Part shown: piece after piece, positions 55,287 through 64,000 of the stretch
Layout: each line of letters begins with the position of its first letter
Position numbering within the stretch: the stretch's first letter is position 1
DNA from: Nilaparvata lugens
Lineage: Eukaryota > Arthropoda > Insecta > Hemiptera > Delphacidae
Assembly: GCF_014356525.2 (NCBI RefSeq)
Contig: NC_052511.1
Location: forward strand, 34,811,121-34,875,120
DNA: 64,000 bases
Reading direction: 5' to 3'
The notes under the pieces: model-generated
Seen by the model: only the letters and a program-made list of their open reading frames with translations
Told to the model about the DNA's origin: nothing
Databases searched by the model: none
Position numbers and translations under genes: made by a program

Positions 55287-55930
55287 CATAGATAGGAAAG
55301 CTGAGTGTTTGTGTTGAACAGGATGATTTGAGGAGTTGTGAATAAGGGTGTCTATCATGGTTGGCTTTCTAAATATGTTGAAGGAGTGTTGTTTGTTGAT
55401 TTTTGAGAAAGTTAAATCTAGGAAATTGAGGGTGTTTTTATGTTCGTATTCGGCTGTAAATTGGAGCTTTTTATCAATTTTTGTTCTGTTCACAATGTAT
55501 TTTATTTCCATTAAATAAGAAGATGATGCTATCAACATATCTGAATCAATATAATATTTTTTGCTGTGTGTGTTGTTCTTCAAGATTTGGTATTGTTCTA
55601 TAATATTTTAGAGGTATATTTCTGCAAAGATACTTTATATTGGGGAGCCCATTGGAAGGCCGTCAGGTTGGGTACAGTATTTGTTGTTGACAGTGAAGTA
55701 GTTTTGAGTGGTAATTGTTTTTAGAACTGCTATTATCTTATGGATTTTTCGGTGGAACGTATCTGATTGTTAGTGAGAGTGTTTTTTATTATTTCTATGG
55801 TGGTGTGGATGGGGATATTTGTATAGAGATTTGTAACATTAAAGGATGCAAGGGTGAAGTTGTTGGGTATTTTCTTGTCTTTTATTTTATTTATCAAATC
55901 AATGTTATTTTTCTTATCAAACTATAATCA
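55059..55930 (-). pseudogene. Penelope-like reverse transcriptase remnant
   Basis: The upstream frame (to about 55600) shows TLASFNVTNLYTNIPI and QPDGLPMGSPI. The 174-codon frame below shows NTLNFLDLTFSKINKQHSFN, IFRKPTMIDTLIHNSSNHP and HSAFLSMLHRL. The catalytic aspartates between these blocks fall in a disrupted stretch. The frame then meets the duplicated segment. Confidence 0.8.
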
Positions 55931-57779
55931 AATCAAAATATTATAAAATCGTATCAAACTATTTATATTTTGTTAAATTATTAATTCTGAAATGTGTCCT
56001 ACTAGATCTACTTATCTGTTCATAAAAACAGGGTTCAATATCTTAATATCATGTAAGTTAACGCATTTATGGCAGACTATGCAGTAAATAAGTGAATGTT
56101 TGTGACAGCTTCAAGCTGTTTTATTCAATATGGATAGGCCTACCTACCATCCCTTTAGGGCCTTTATAGGCCCTAAGGCCTATCCCTTTTTCACTTCTAT
56201 ATAGAAAATTAAATAATATTACAAATACAAATCAGGGACCGAGGAAAACCCGTGTTGCAATTTAACTTGTCAAATGGAGATCACATGAATTTCTCTTTCA
56301 ACTCTGGCTGACAAGTTGCATGACTGGACCTAGTTGTGCGACGTTGTCCTTCTCCTGAGGCCAATGTATTAAACTAGATATAATAGCTGTGATATACTAA
56401 TACTCTCAACTCATTATTCAATACTCCAATAAGCTTACTCGAACCCTGAACTTTGATATAATATTCAAATATAAATTTTAGAACCATAAGTAGAACAAAG
56501 CTCAAACAACACCAAGTTACCTGGAGAAAACTGTATTTGCAGAATACTCTACGGACATTGGAAAAATTCTAGGATAACTTTCTTTAGGAGATATATACTA
56601 TATTGACCATGACTCAAGATACACAACGTAACACATATCTAAAAAATTAGCAGACGTTAGAATTGGACAATATTTAACTTGATGGAGCCAAATATTTTAT
56701 TGTACATAGACTACTGTAACTGTAATTGAGTGCTTTGGTGCATTGAGTTAGAGATTGATTAAAATATAGTAAATTCGGTAAACATATTACAAGTTACAGT
56801 AAAACAGCCTATTATAAAATTATTAAAACTTAAAATTTACGGTGAAATAAATTGAGAATGGGATGTACAATACTAAACTACAGTACTCGCAATAGAGAAA
56901 CATTATTATTGAGAGGTTCTTATTAAAATATATTAAACAGTAATAAAAATATAATATTATATAGTGTTGGAAAACTTACCAGAATGCTAAAAAACCACAG
57001 AAGGAGACATTCCGTGACATCAATTTGTTATGAACTTGGCCGTAGAAGTGTGGTTTACAGATTTCAAAAAATTTGTTTAGTGACAACCGGCGCCAAAGAA
57101 AATTGTTAGAGGTAGCGATGAGTGGATCAAAGACAACCGATCAAAGAATTTTGGATTTTGCTAACTAATAAGTTTTATTCAACGATAGAAATAAAATATA
57201 AGAACTTTGCAAATTACAAAGCAAGGGATACAGGAACCAACTTTAGGGGTGCGAGCGCAAGAAAACGATCAGGATCAGAATTTATTCTGGTTTCAGGATT
57301 GCCAGGATCAGCGCAGGACGATCATATGTTATTAGACAGTGTGGTAAACCTAACCAATATATAAACTCAATCCTTGAAGAAAATTTGTATATGATATGAA
57401 AAAGCAGTTTGTAATATAATAACTATAGATAATAATCATATTGTTATGCATCTACATAAATTGGCGGAGCTTTGGACATATCAATGTCCATTCTTCGGAA
57501 AGAATATTAAAAATATCCTCCCCACTAACTCTCTACCAAAACGTTAATTTCGTTATTTAAACTAAGGATTTATTTATTAATGGAAATATTGTAAAAGTTT
57601 TAATCAATATGAATATTAAGAGAAAAAAAAAACAGAAAATTGATAGAGTAAAATAATTATATAGGTAGATAAGATCAAATAATTGATTAATAAAATGAAG
57701 TAGGCTGAAAGTAGATCAGGGTTATCAACTTTCAGTAATATACAGCATTATGCAGTGGATAATTGAAATAACATGAGTT

Positions 57780-57780
<1 letters not shown>
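55931..57780. other. Non-coding AT-rich stretch
   Basis: There is a small palindromic cluster of taggcc/ggccta near 56130-56190. No gene is recognised. Confidence 0.4.

Positions 57781-57786
<6 letters not shown>

Positions 57787-57834
<48 letters not shown>
57787..57834 (+). repeat. (TA)n microsatellite, LINE tail
   Basis: About 24 TA units at the 3' end of the LINE, consistent with a microsatellite tail. Confidence 0.8.
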
Positions 57835-57838
<4 letters not shown>

Positions 57839-57926
57839 TCGTTCTATAACATGGTTTAAAGGTTTGTATTGTGGGATGGGTGGGGGATGGATGTCATGTG
57901 ATCGTTCTAGGGCCGGACAGTTTCAG

Positions 57927-58756
57927 TCATTTGTTCCAAAAGATGTTTTTTAAAGTTAGGATGAAGCTCGCTCGGCTCTCGATGGACCTGATAGAAACAG
58001 GAAGTGCATTCCATGCACGACAGGCACTGACTAAGAAGGATTTTGTGAAAATAGTAGTTCGATGATTGGGTATCCTTAAAGTACTTTCTCCGGTTCTAGT
58101 ATGTGAAGCATCTATCCTCCTACCTTCAGAGACAAATTTGAAATCATCTTTAAAATAGTTCGGATTACCGTATATCAAGATATCTCTAACAAGCTTGACT
58201 ATTCGAAAAAGCCTCTGATCGGGAAGCTTTAATGTTGAACTAGCAATGTGGGCTGGGGTGATATGATCATGGCGTTGGAGAGAGTAGACGAAACGTAGAC
58301 AATAATTTTGGCAACGCTGTAGTTTATCATTCAGAGTGACTTGCATATCGTTAAGAACAGAATTACAATACATTAAATGTGGGAAGATGAGAGATTGAAC
58401 CAATAATAATTTAATGTTTCTAGGGAGGATATCGTGCATTTTCTTCAATGCATGCATGGCTGAGAATACCTTTTTACAAGTTTTGTTCACTTGTTCTGAC
58501 CAGTCAAGAGTATTATTCATAATAATGCCTAAATTTTTAACTGAGCTACAGTAAGGAATGTCATTACCGTCTACACTAATTTTGTGAATCGATTCAAGGT
58601 CAATATTGTTTATAAGACGAGAATATCCAATTATAATGGGTTGTGTTTTGATGGGATTAAGCTTAAGGCCATTTTTCTTTGTCCATTCCACTATCGAATT
58701 GATATCCTGATTCATTATTCCAACTGTTTCATTAATTTTTGTTATGGGACAGCTTA
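57927..58756 (-). pseudogene. LINE ORF2 C-terminus after the frameshift
   Basis: The frame continues SCPITKINETVGIMNQDINS, VEWTKKNGLKLNPIKTQ, SVKNLGIIMNNTLDWSEQV, SLIFPHLMYCNSVLND and FLVSACRAWNALPVSIRSI, ending FWNK and TGA. These are the usual post-RT segments of this LINE type. It belongs to the same ORF2 as 58754-60874. Confidence 0.85.
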
Positions 58757-60874
58757 ATAGATTTGAAGGTCGTCTGCATAAGTATGGAAACTGGAGAATT
58801 TGATAATGGAAGAAAGGTCATTAGCATACAAAGTGAAGAGGAGAGGGCCTAAAATTGAACCTTGTGGTACTCCATGCATAACGTTTTTCCAAGTTGACTT
58901 TTTGTCACCGACAGATACACATTGTTTCCTACCTAATAGATAGGATTTAAACCAAACTAACGAGTTGTGACTGAAACCAAGAATAGCCAACTTATTCAGA
59001 AGGACTGTATGATCAACAGTATCGAATGCTTTAGAAAAATCAAATAGGGTGAGGATGGTGCATTTTCTTTGGTCCATAGCTAACCTTATATCATCAGTGA
59101 CACGAAGCAGAGCTGTCTCAGTTGAATGGAATTTTCTAAAGCCTGATTGAAAGTTATGAAGCTTACTATTGTTGTCTAGAAATTTTACAACTTGAGCATG
59201 AATGAGTCTTTCTAGCACTTTGGACAATGCAGGTAAAATACTGATTGGTCTAAAATCCTCAACTTTATTGGGTGATGGAACTTTATTTAGAGGGCGAACC
59301 AGAGCAAACTTCCAGTTTTCAGGGAAAATGCCTTCTTCAAGTGACTTGTTGAAAATGTATGTAATGGTTGGTAAAACAGCAAATAACATCTTCTTGATAA
59401 ATTTAATAGGAATTTTGTCTACACCCATAGCATTACTATGAATACGTTGAATTGCTCTGAAAGTGTCTTCTTCTGAGATTGGATGGAAATGAAATTGATC
59501 AGTGATTGGTAAATCTAAGTTTGTAACCTGCTCTTCAAGATCATCAATGTGATTAGCAATGACAACTTCGTCGCGTTGGTTAGAGTGTGAAACGAAATGG
59601 TCATTTATATTATTCAATGGTAAGTCAATTTGTGGATTCGATTTCTCTTTGCCAAGCCCGAATTCTTTTATTCCCTGCCAAAGTGATTTAGAGTCTTGTC
59701 TATTGTTTGTCATAAACGAATTCAAGTACCTAATCTTTGAGTTCCGTAATTCCTGTTTAACCCTATTTCTAAGGCTCCTATACTCTATCAAACTGTCCAA
59801 GTCAAATGTCTTTTTAAATTTTCTATGTGCTTTGTCTCTACGTCCCATCATCTTAAGTATGTCTTCAGTCATCCACGGTACTCGTCGTTTTCTATTAATC
59901 CTCCTTGTCACATAAGGTGCATGTTTGTCATACAAAGTCAAAGTCCAATTCTCGAAAGTCTTGACCATGTCATCAACTGAGGGTAATGCTTCAATTTGAT
60001 GCCATGGAGTCTGAGCCACATCAGTCAGGAAGGCGGCTTCATCAAAGTTTTTGAAGTCTCTATAAGTGATAATTTTCTGTTCTGGCTTGGGTATCTTATG
60101 GGAAAGTACACAGTAGATCAAATCATGTCTAGAAATAGCTGGGACTGAGATTTGGCCTGCTTGAACAACCTCATTGGGATCACTAACAATGAGAAGGTCA
60201 ATGAGTGTGTCTGATTCATTAGTATGATGAGTTGGATCGAGAGGTAAAATAGTCATGTTTAGGCATTGGAAAATTGTAGTCAGTTGAAAGTAGTCAAAGT
60301 TACGATTTGTCATGTTCAAGTCGGTGTTCATATCCCCCATAACTAGTATACGGTTATAACAAGGCATAAGAGAAAGCAAGGCACTTTCGAAATCTGTGAA
60401 ATGACCTATTTTTGGTGGGCGATAACAGATACCAACGAGTAATTTATCAGTACTAGATAAGGATAATTCAAGTAGCATAAACTCTGGTCTGGAACAATAC
60501 TCTTGTTTAGATGTGATTAAAACTTTTGTTTTGATACCTTCTTTCACATAAATTGCTACACCCCCACAAGCTTTATTTAATCTATCATTCCGGAAAAGAT
60601 TATATCCAGGCAATGCAACAAAATTTGATGAAATACTAGGCTTCAAAAATGATTCGGAAATTCCGATTATATTGAAGTCCTGAAAACGGAAGATTGCTCT
60701 GAGTTCATCAATGTGGCAACTGAGGGATTGTACGTTAAGGTGAGCAGCCTTGAAAAGTTTTTTGAAAGAGTGGAGCTTATTTGCTAGAAACATACCTGCG
60801 TCATTATTACTATTATTGAAATAATCATACCTACTTGAGGGCGAGCGAGCTGACGTGTCAGTGAGAGGCATCAT
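58754..60874 (-). CDS. LINE ORF2 protein, endonuclease and reverse transcriptase part
   Basis: The 706-codon frame carries an APE-type endonuclease (residues about 35-250: HLNVQSLSCHIDELRAIF, IIGISESFL, GGVAIYVKEGI, VGICYRPP, MGDMNTDLN, SRHDLI). A linker with a basic RRINRKRRVPWMTEDI segment follows. The reverse transcriptase includes [47 protein letters not shown] and the active site TYADDLQIY. It breaks directly after the active site at a TAA (58756-58754). A one-base loss there explains the shift into the frame at 58756-57927. All catalytic blocks seen look intact, so decay is recent. It reverse-transcribes its own RNA at a nicked target. Confidence 0.88.
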   Translation of the reverse strand: MMPLTDTSARSPSSRYDYFNNSNNDAGMFLANKLHSFKKLFKAAHLNVQSLSCHIDELRAIFRFQDFNIIGISESFLKPSISSNFVALPGYNLFRNDRLNKACGGVAIYVKEGIKTKVLITSKQEYCSRPEFMLLELSLSSTDKLLVGICYRPPKIGHFTDFESALLSLMPCYNRILVMGDMNTDLNMTNRNFDYFQLTTIFQCLNMTILPLDPTHHTNESDTLIDLLIVSDPNEVVQAGQISVPAISRHDLIYCVLSHKIPKPEQKIITYRDFKNFDEAAFLTDVAQTPWHQIEALPSVDDMVKTFENWTLTLYDKHAPYVTRRINRKRRVPWMTEDILKMMGRRDKAHRKFKKTFDLDSLIEYRSLRNRVKQELRNSKIRYLNSFMTNNRQDSKSLWQGIKEFGLGKEKSNPQIDLPLNNINDHFVSHSNQRDEVVIANHIDDLEEQVTNLDLPITDQFHFHPISEEDTFRAIQRIHSNAMGVDKIPIKFIKKMLFAVLPTITYIFNKSLEEGIFPENWKFALVRPLNKVPSPNKVEDFRPISILPALSKVLERLIHAQVVKFLDNNSKLHNFQSGFRKFHSTETALLRVTDDIRLAMDQRKCTILTLFDFSKAFDTVDHTVLLNKLAILGFSHNSLVWFKSYLLGRKQCVSVGDKKSTWKNVMHGVPQGSILGPLLFTLYANDLSSIIKFSSFHTYADDLQIY

Positions 60875-61156
60875 GGAAGCAGCAGACCAATCGTGAACCG
60901 ACCTCAGAACAACACATGACGGGGAAAATGGGGATGAAACTGATAAAACTTAACCTAAATGAAAAAGTCTCTTGATTCGAGTGCATTCAGCATGCCTTGA
61001 CAGTTCGGCTCCCTTCACTATTTAAAGCACTAGTTCAAAACAAAATTCACTAAACACAATAAGATGTAGATGTGTGGAGTTCCGGTGATGAATAATCCTA
61101 ATGGTGAATAAGACGAAGATTGAGGAAGAACTGGTAGTGGGAGATCTGGTCCAAGT

Positions 61157-61373
61157 GGAGATAGAGCGAGTAGGTATCCAGTAGTGGAAGAATCGGGTCC
61201 AAGTGGAGGTAAGCGAGAAGGAATCCAGTAGTGGAAGATCGAGTCCAAGTGGAGACAGAGAGAGATGGAATCCAGTGGTGGAAAATCGAGTCCAAGTGGA
61301 GATAGAGAGAGATGGAATCCAGTAGTGGAAGATCGTGTTCATGGTGGAGATAGAGCGAAATGGGATCCAGTAA
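61157..61373 (+). repeat. 47-bp tandem repeat, about 4.5 copies
   Basis: Units start at 61157, 61205, 61251, 61298 and 61346 (ggagatagagagagatggaa + tccagtagtggaagatcgagtccaagt). It lies just upstream of the LINE ORF2 and could be repeated leader or promoter modules. Confidence 0.85.
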
Positions 61374-61479
61374 AAACTGAAAAAGAGAAGAAAAAGCCAG
61401 CAGAAAAACGAAAAATCTTTGAAGAAAGTTATCAATTGAGAAAAGATACATAATACAACTGATAATGAATAATATCCCC

Positions 61480-62808
61480 ATAAAATTGAAGAGGAATAGT
61501 ATGATTCAATGTGGAAAGAATCGAATATTATATGGATAAATATATGGATATTATAATATAATATATGGATACTAGTAGAAGGTAATCAGATAGAAAGAGA
61601 AAAGGTAGGAAGATAAATAGATATAGAAAGAGAAATAAACATTTGAACATGCTGGATAGCTAGTGAAAAAATCACAGGGAAAATAATGATAACAATGGGG
61701 AAGAAAAGAAGAGAAAGAAGGAATGTGCACAAATTGAGAAGAACTTATGAAACTGAACTATAGAATAAGAAATAGAACATCGTATTGTGATCTTGAATTA
61801 ATCAAGGAGAGAAGAAGAAGAAGAAAAGAAGAAGAAAAGAAAAAGAAAGAGAAGAAGAAGAAGAAGAAGAAGAAGAAGAAGAAGAGAAGAAGAAGAAGAA
61901 GAAGAAGAAGAAGAAGAAGAAGAAGAAGAAGAAGAAGAAGACGAAGAAGAAGAAGAAGAATAGAAAAGAATAATAATCATCATCGCAAACAACAATATTC
62001 AAGTAATCATTATAAATATAAGATCAAGAAGAGAAATTAGAAAGAAAAATAAGAAGTAGAGGAGACGATGGAGAAAGTGCTAGATTATTTTAGATGAGTT
62101 TTAAATAGGATTGAACGGTGAAGTGTGAAAAATATTATATAGTATTAGAAGTATAATTAACTATTGGGAGTTGCAATAACAATAAAAGTAGTAAATTGAG
62201 AACTGTAATATTTTAGTGATGAATGTCTAAGATAACATTAAATGAAACACAGCCCCTATATAAGCATATGAACAGACTACCCACCCCTCCGTTCTATCAA
62301 TAATTCTTCACACATTTGCTTCTATTGCTCGAGCTGTGGCAACAGTAGGAGATATCATTATGTACACCTAATATAGAAGAGATTACTATCTTTACCTATA
62401 GATTACATCCATATCTATAACGTATGTTAATCATCCAATTTATTTGAAATTCAGCATTTCGAAAATTATTAATTATGGAAATAATTTTGGTAAGAGATGT
62501 AATAATTATTAGTAAGAATAGAGATAATGATTCTCTAAGTACCCTCTGGAGTATAGTAGTTGATGCATTGAACGTAGTTTTGGGAATTAATATCAAGATA
62601 AATTATTAATCAGTATTAACAAATGTGGATCTCCTTAGTTTGAAATAATTGCCTCATACATAATCATAAATAGCAGTGGAAAGATTCATTTATAGAACAG
62701 AAAGCCAGCTCATGAAAAATGCCAAGGTATATCTATTGTGAAATGTTTTAATACGAATTTCCTATTTTTGTAGTGAAGGGCACCTTAGTAATCGAATCCT
62801 GAAATGAT
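61480..62808. other. Purine-rich non-coding stretch between LINE ORF1 and ORF2
   Basis: A-rich sequence includes the (GAA)n tract at 61806-61965. No RT or ORF1 sequence is seen. Its length is unusual if ORF1 and ORF2 belong to one element. Confidence 0.45.
61806..61965 (+). repeat. (GAA)n microsatellite
   Basis: About 50 GAA/AGA units with occasional interruptions (aaaag, gac). It gives spurious poly-Lys/Arg and poly-Ser frames. Confidence 0.9.
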
Positions 62809-63516
62809 TTAATTTACCATTATTTTTTGAAGGTCGGTCATCCTCTCGACTGTGTGGACCCTCTTGGATCCTCCCTCGCTGATAGAGATCTTGATCCTCC
62901 CGTCCGATGACCAGACATTCCTATGCCCATGACGGTCGGCCGCAGCGTTGAGGATCTTGAGGCGCTCCGTAGTCAGATCCTCGCGAATGGTGACGCCGGA
63001 ACCCTTCAGCTTCCTCTTAGCATCGAAGATCATCTTCCTGGTCCGGTAGCTGCAGAGTCGAACTATGATGGGTCGGTCCTTGGGTTTAGCTTGCCCTTGT
63101 TGAGGTGGTTGACGCCTTCCAACGCGATGCGAGCGGTTGACATCCGCCAAAGTCACAGGCACGTTCAGCTTCTTGTTAAAGACATCGAGCGCCAGCAGGT
63201 CCGTGTCTTCTTTGTCACTCTCCGGGATCCCAAAAATACGTATAGAATGTCGGCGCCCATATTGCTCGAGGTCGTCGACCTTCAGGTGACAAGACACCTC
63301 CAGCTCACGAATTCTATCGTGCAGCTGTTTGTTCTCCTCCTTCAATGCCTGAAGTTCCTCGAAAATAGATTTCACAGCCATTGATACAGCACTGTGGACA
63401 GACTCTTCGATTTGCTGTCGAATAATGAGGAGGGTCTCTTCGGACAATGCTCCAGAAATAGCTGGCTTCGGAGCATTGACCTCATTCTTCGGTGTGCCTC
63501 TATTCGGTCGAACCAT
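62809..63516 (-). CDS. L1-type ORF1 protein (coiled coil, RRM-like and C-terminal domain)
   Basis: This is an intact 235-codon frame from Met 63516. Residues 25-75 form a coiled coil (IRQQIEESVHSAV, FEELQALKEENKQLHDRI). DDLEQYGRRHSIRIFGIPES opens the RRM-like domain seen in L1 ORF1p. SHRVGRR, RPIIVRLCSYRTRKMIFDAK and SGVTIREDLTTERLKIL match the C-terminal nucleic-acid binding part. It is GC-richer than its surroundings. It probably coats LINE RNA. Whether it belongs to the ORF2 1.9 kb downstream is unclear; the coiled-coil/RRM type differs from the esterase-type ORF1 at 9003-10190. Confidence 0.85.
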   Translation of the reverse strand: MVRPNRGTPKNEVNAPKPAISGALSEETLLIIRQQIEESVHSAVSMAVKSIFEELQALKEENKQLHDRIRELEVSCHLKVDDLEQYGRRHSIRIFGIPESDKEDTDLLALDVFNKKLNVPVTLADVNRSHRVGRRQPPQQGQAKPKDRPIIVRLCSYRTRKMIFDAKRKLKGSGVTIREDLTTERLKILNAAADRHGHRNVWSSDGRIKISISEGGSKRVHTVERMTDLQKIMVN

Positions 63517-64000
63517 CGTGTACCGTTAGGTGGATTTACACTTTTATAGGCGAGAAGGTGAACTGAAGATTTAGGAATGTTTTTTCAAGATAAATAAAAA
63601 GAGTGTGAGTTAATCAAAAATATAATTTCACTATTGAATTAAGCTCGAGAAACTGAATAACTAGATGTATAATTTGAAGTGAATTGAACTGTATAACCCT
63701 ACGAAATATCTGTTAGAAGAATAGCGATGCCGATTCTCTGCATTAATTAATTATTATATTTCTACACTGTAAAAAACATAATTGGCATCGTTGTGGACCT
63801 AGAAAAGGATAGTACCACCAGCTTTGTCGAATAATAGACAAGGATAGCAAATCCAAAGTTGATAAAATACTGTCATTTTAACATGGACCTCACTATAGTT
63901 GGGTGGACACCCTGTCAAGAGGGTGCGAGGTGTTGATGTGTCAAGTTACGGTCATGACTAGTTGGCACCTTCGGTCCAGTAGGTGTCAAGTAGTCGGGGT
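63517..64000. other. Upstream flank of the LINE ORF1
   Basis: AT-rich to about 63860, then a GC-richer stretch with two ggtgtcaa/ggtgcgagg-like pieces (63900-64000). It may be LINE leader sequence. It shares cctcactatagttgg with 11068-11081. Confidence 0.3.

Larger units (their letters stand above)
54380..55930 (-). mobile_element. Penelope-like retroelement, 5' truncated
   Basis: In order on the minus strand: RT core (NFTLASFNVTNLYTNIPI, QPDGLPMGSPI), the RT thumb-like part, and a GIY-YIG endonuclease domain, ending in a terminal region with cgatggcggacctgccgaaagatctcg. That order is diagnostic of Penelope-like elements. The element is interrupted by frameshifts and a 132-bp internal duplication. 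Confidence 0.85.
57781..60874 (-). mobile_element. LINE (CR1/Jockey-type) with almost intact ORF2 and (TA)n tail
   Basis: ORF2 runs 60874-57927 with one frameshift. About 90 bases of 3' UTR follow, then a (TA)n tail of about 48 bases (57787-57834). The 5' side contains a 47-bp tandem repeat (61157-61373) that could be its leader. It may include the ORF1 at 62809-63516. Confidence 0.78.

Noticed and set aside
61747..62040. Lys/Arg-rich protein
   Set aside because: It is a (GAA)n tract read in frame, with no conserved flanks.

Overview
This window looks like AT-rich nuclear DNA from an insect. The transposon mix (BEL/Pao, CR1-like LINEs with an esterase-type ORF1, a pogo relic, a Penelope-like element, many short foldback elements), interstitial TTAGG-type repeats and long introns suggest a hemipteran. 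A planthopper-like genome is my best guess, but the sequence does not prove it. I see no bacterial, organellar or CRISPR features.

Only one host protein-coding gene is clear: a monocarboxylate transporter (MCT/SLC16-like, major facilitator superfamily) on the minus strand. Seven coding exons can be joined with matching splice phases: 23123-22838 (start), 16003-15747, 12286-11902, 11406-11104, 2129-1963, 1557-1438 and 374 to beyond base 1. They give about 630 residues: a disordered N-terminus, the MCT signature, TM1-TM6 and a long acidic loop. TM7-TM12 lie off the left edge. A non-coding first exon and promoter may sit near 36.0-36.4 kb.

The introns are full of mobile DNA. The 9 kb intron (11103-2130) holds a CR1-like LINE (minus strand) whose ORF2 is split by a BEL/Pao LTR element (3895-7836) with an inferred 5-bp target duplication. 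It also holds a large inverted repeat and short LINE 3' ends. The 0.5 kb intron holds a 136-bp foldback element. The 3.5 kb intron holds a pogo-type transposase relic with inverted ends and an unexplained exon-like ORF on the plus strand. The 6.8 kb intron holds another LINE fragment and foldback elements. The putative first intron holds a 21-bp minisatellite made of two alternating complementary hexamers, interrupted by a 221-bp hAT-like element with an 8-bp duplication, followed by a nearly identical 626-bp tandem duplication.

From 36.4 kb to the right end I recognise no host gene. This part has foldback repeats, a two-copy dispersed repeat (42.8-44.0 kb), a long polypurine tract (44.35-44.69 kb), a PIF/Harbinger-like element with TTA duplications (51986-52186), a Penelope-like element with RT and GIY-YIG remnants (54.4-55.9 kb), and an almost intact LINE ORF2 on the minus strand (60874-57927, one frameshift) with a separate L1-type ORF1 upstream (63516-62809). 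The two ORFs are separated by minisatellite and (GAA)n DNA.
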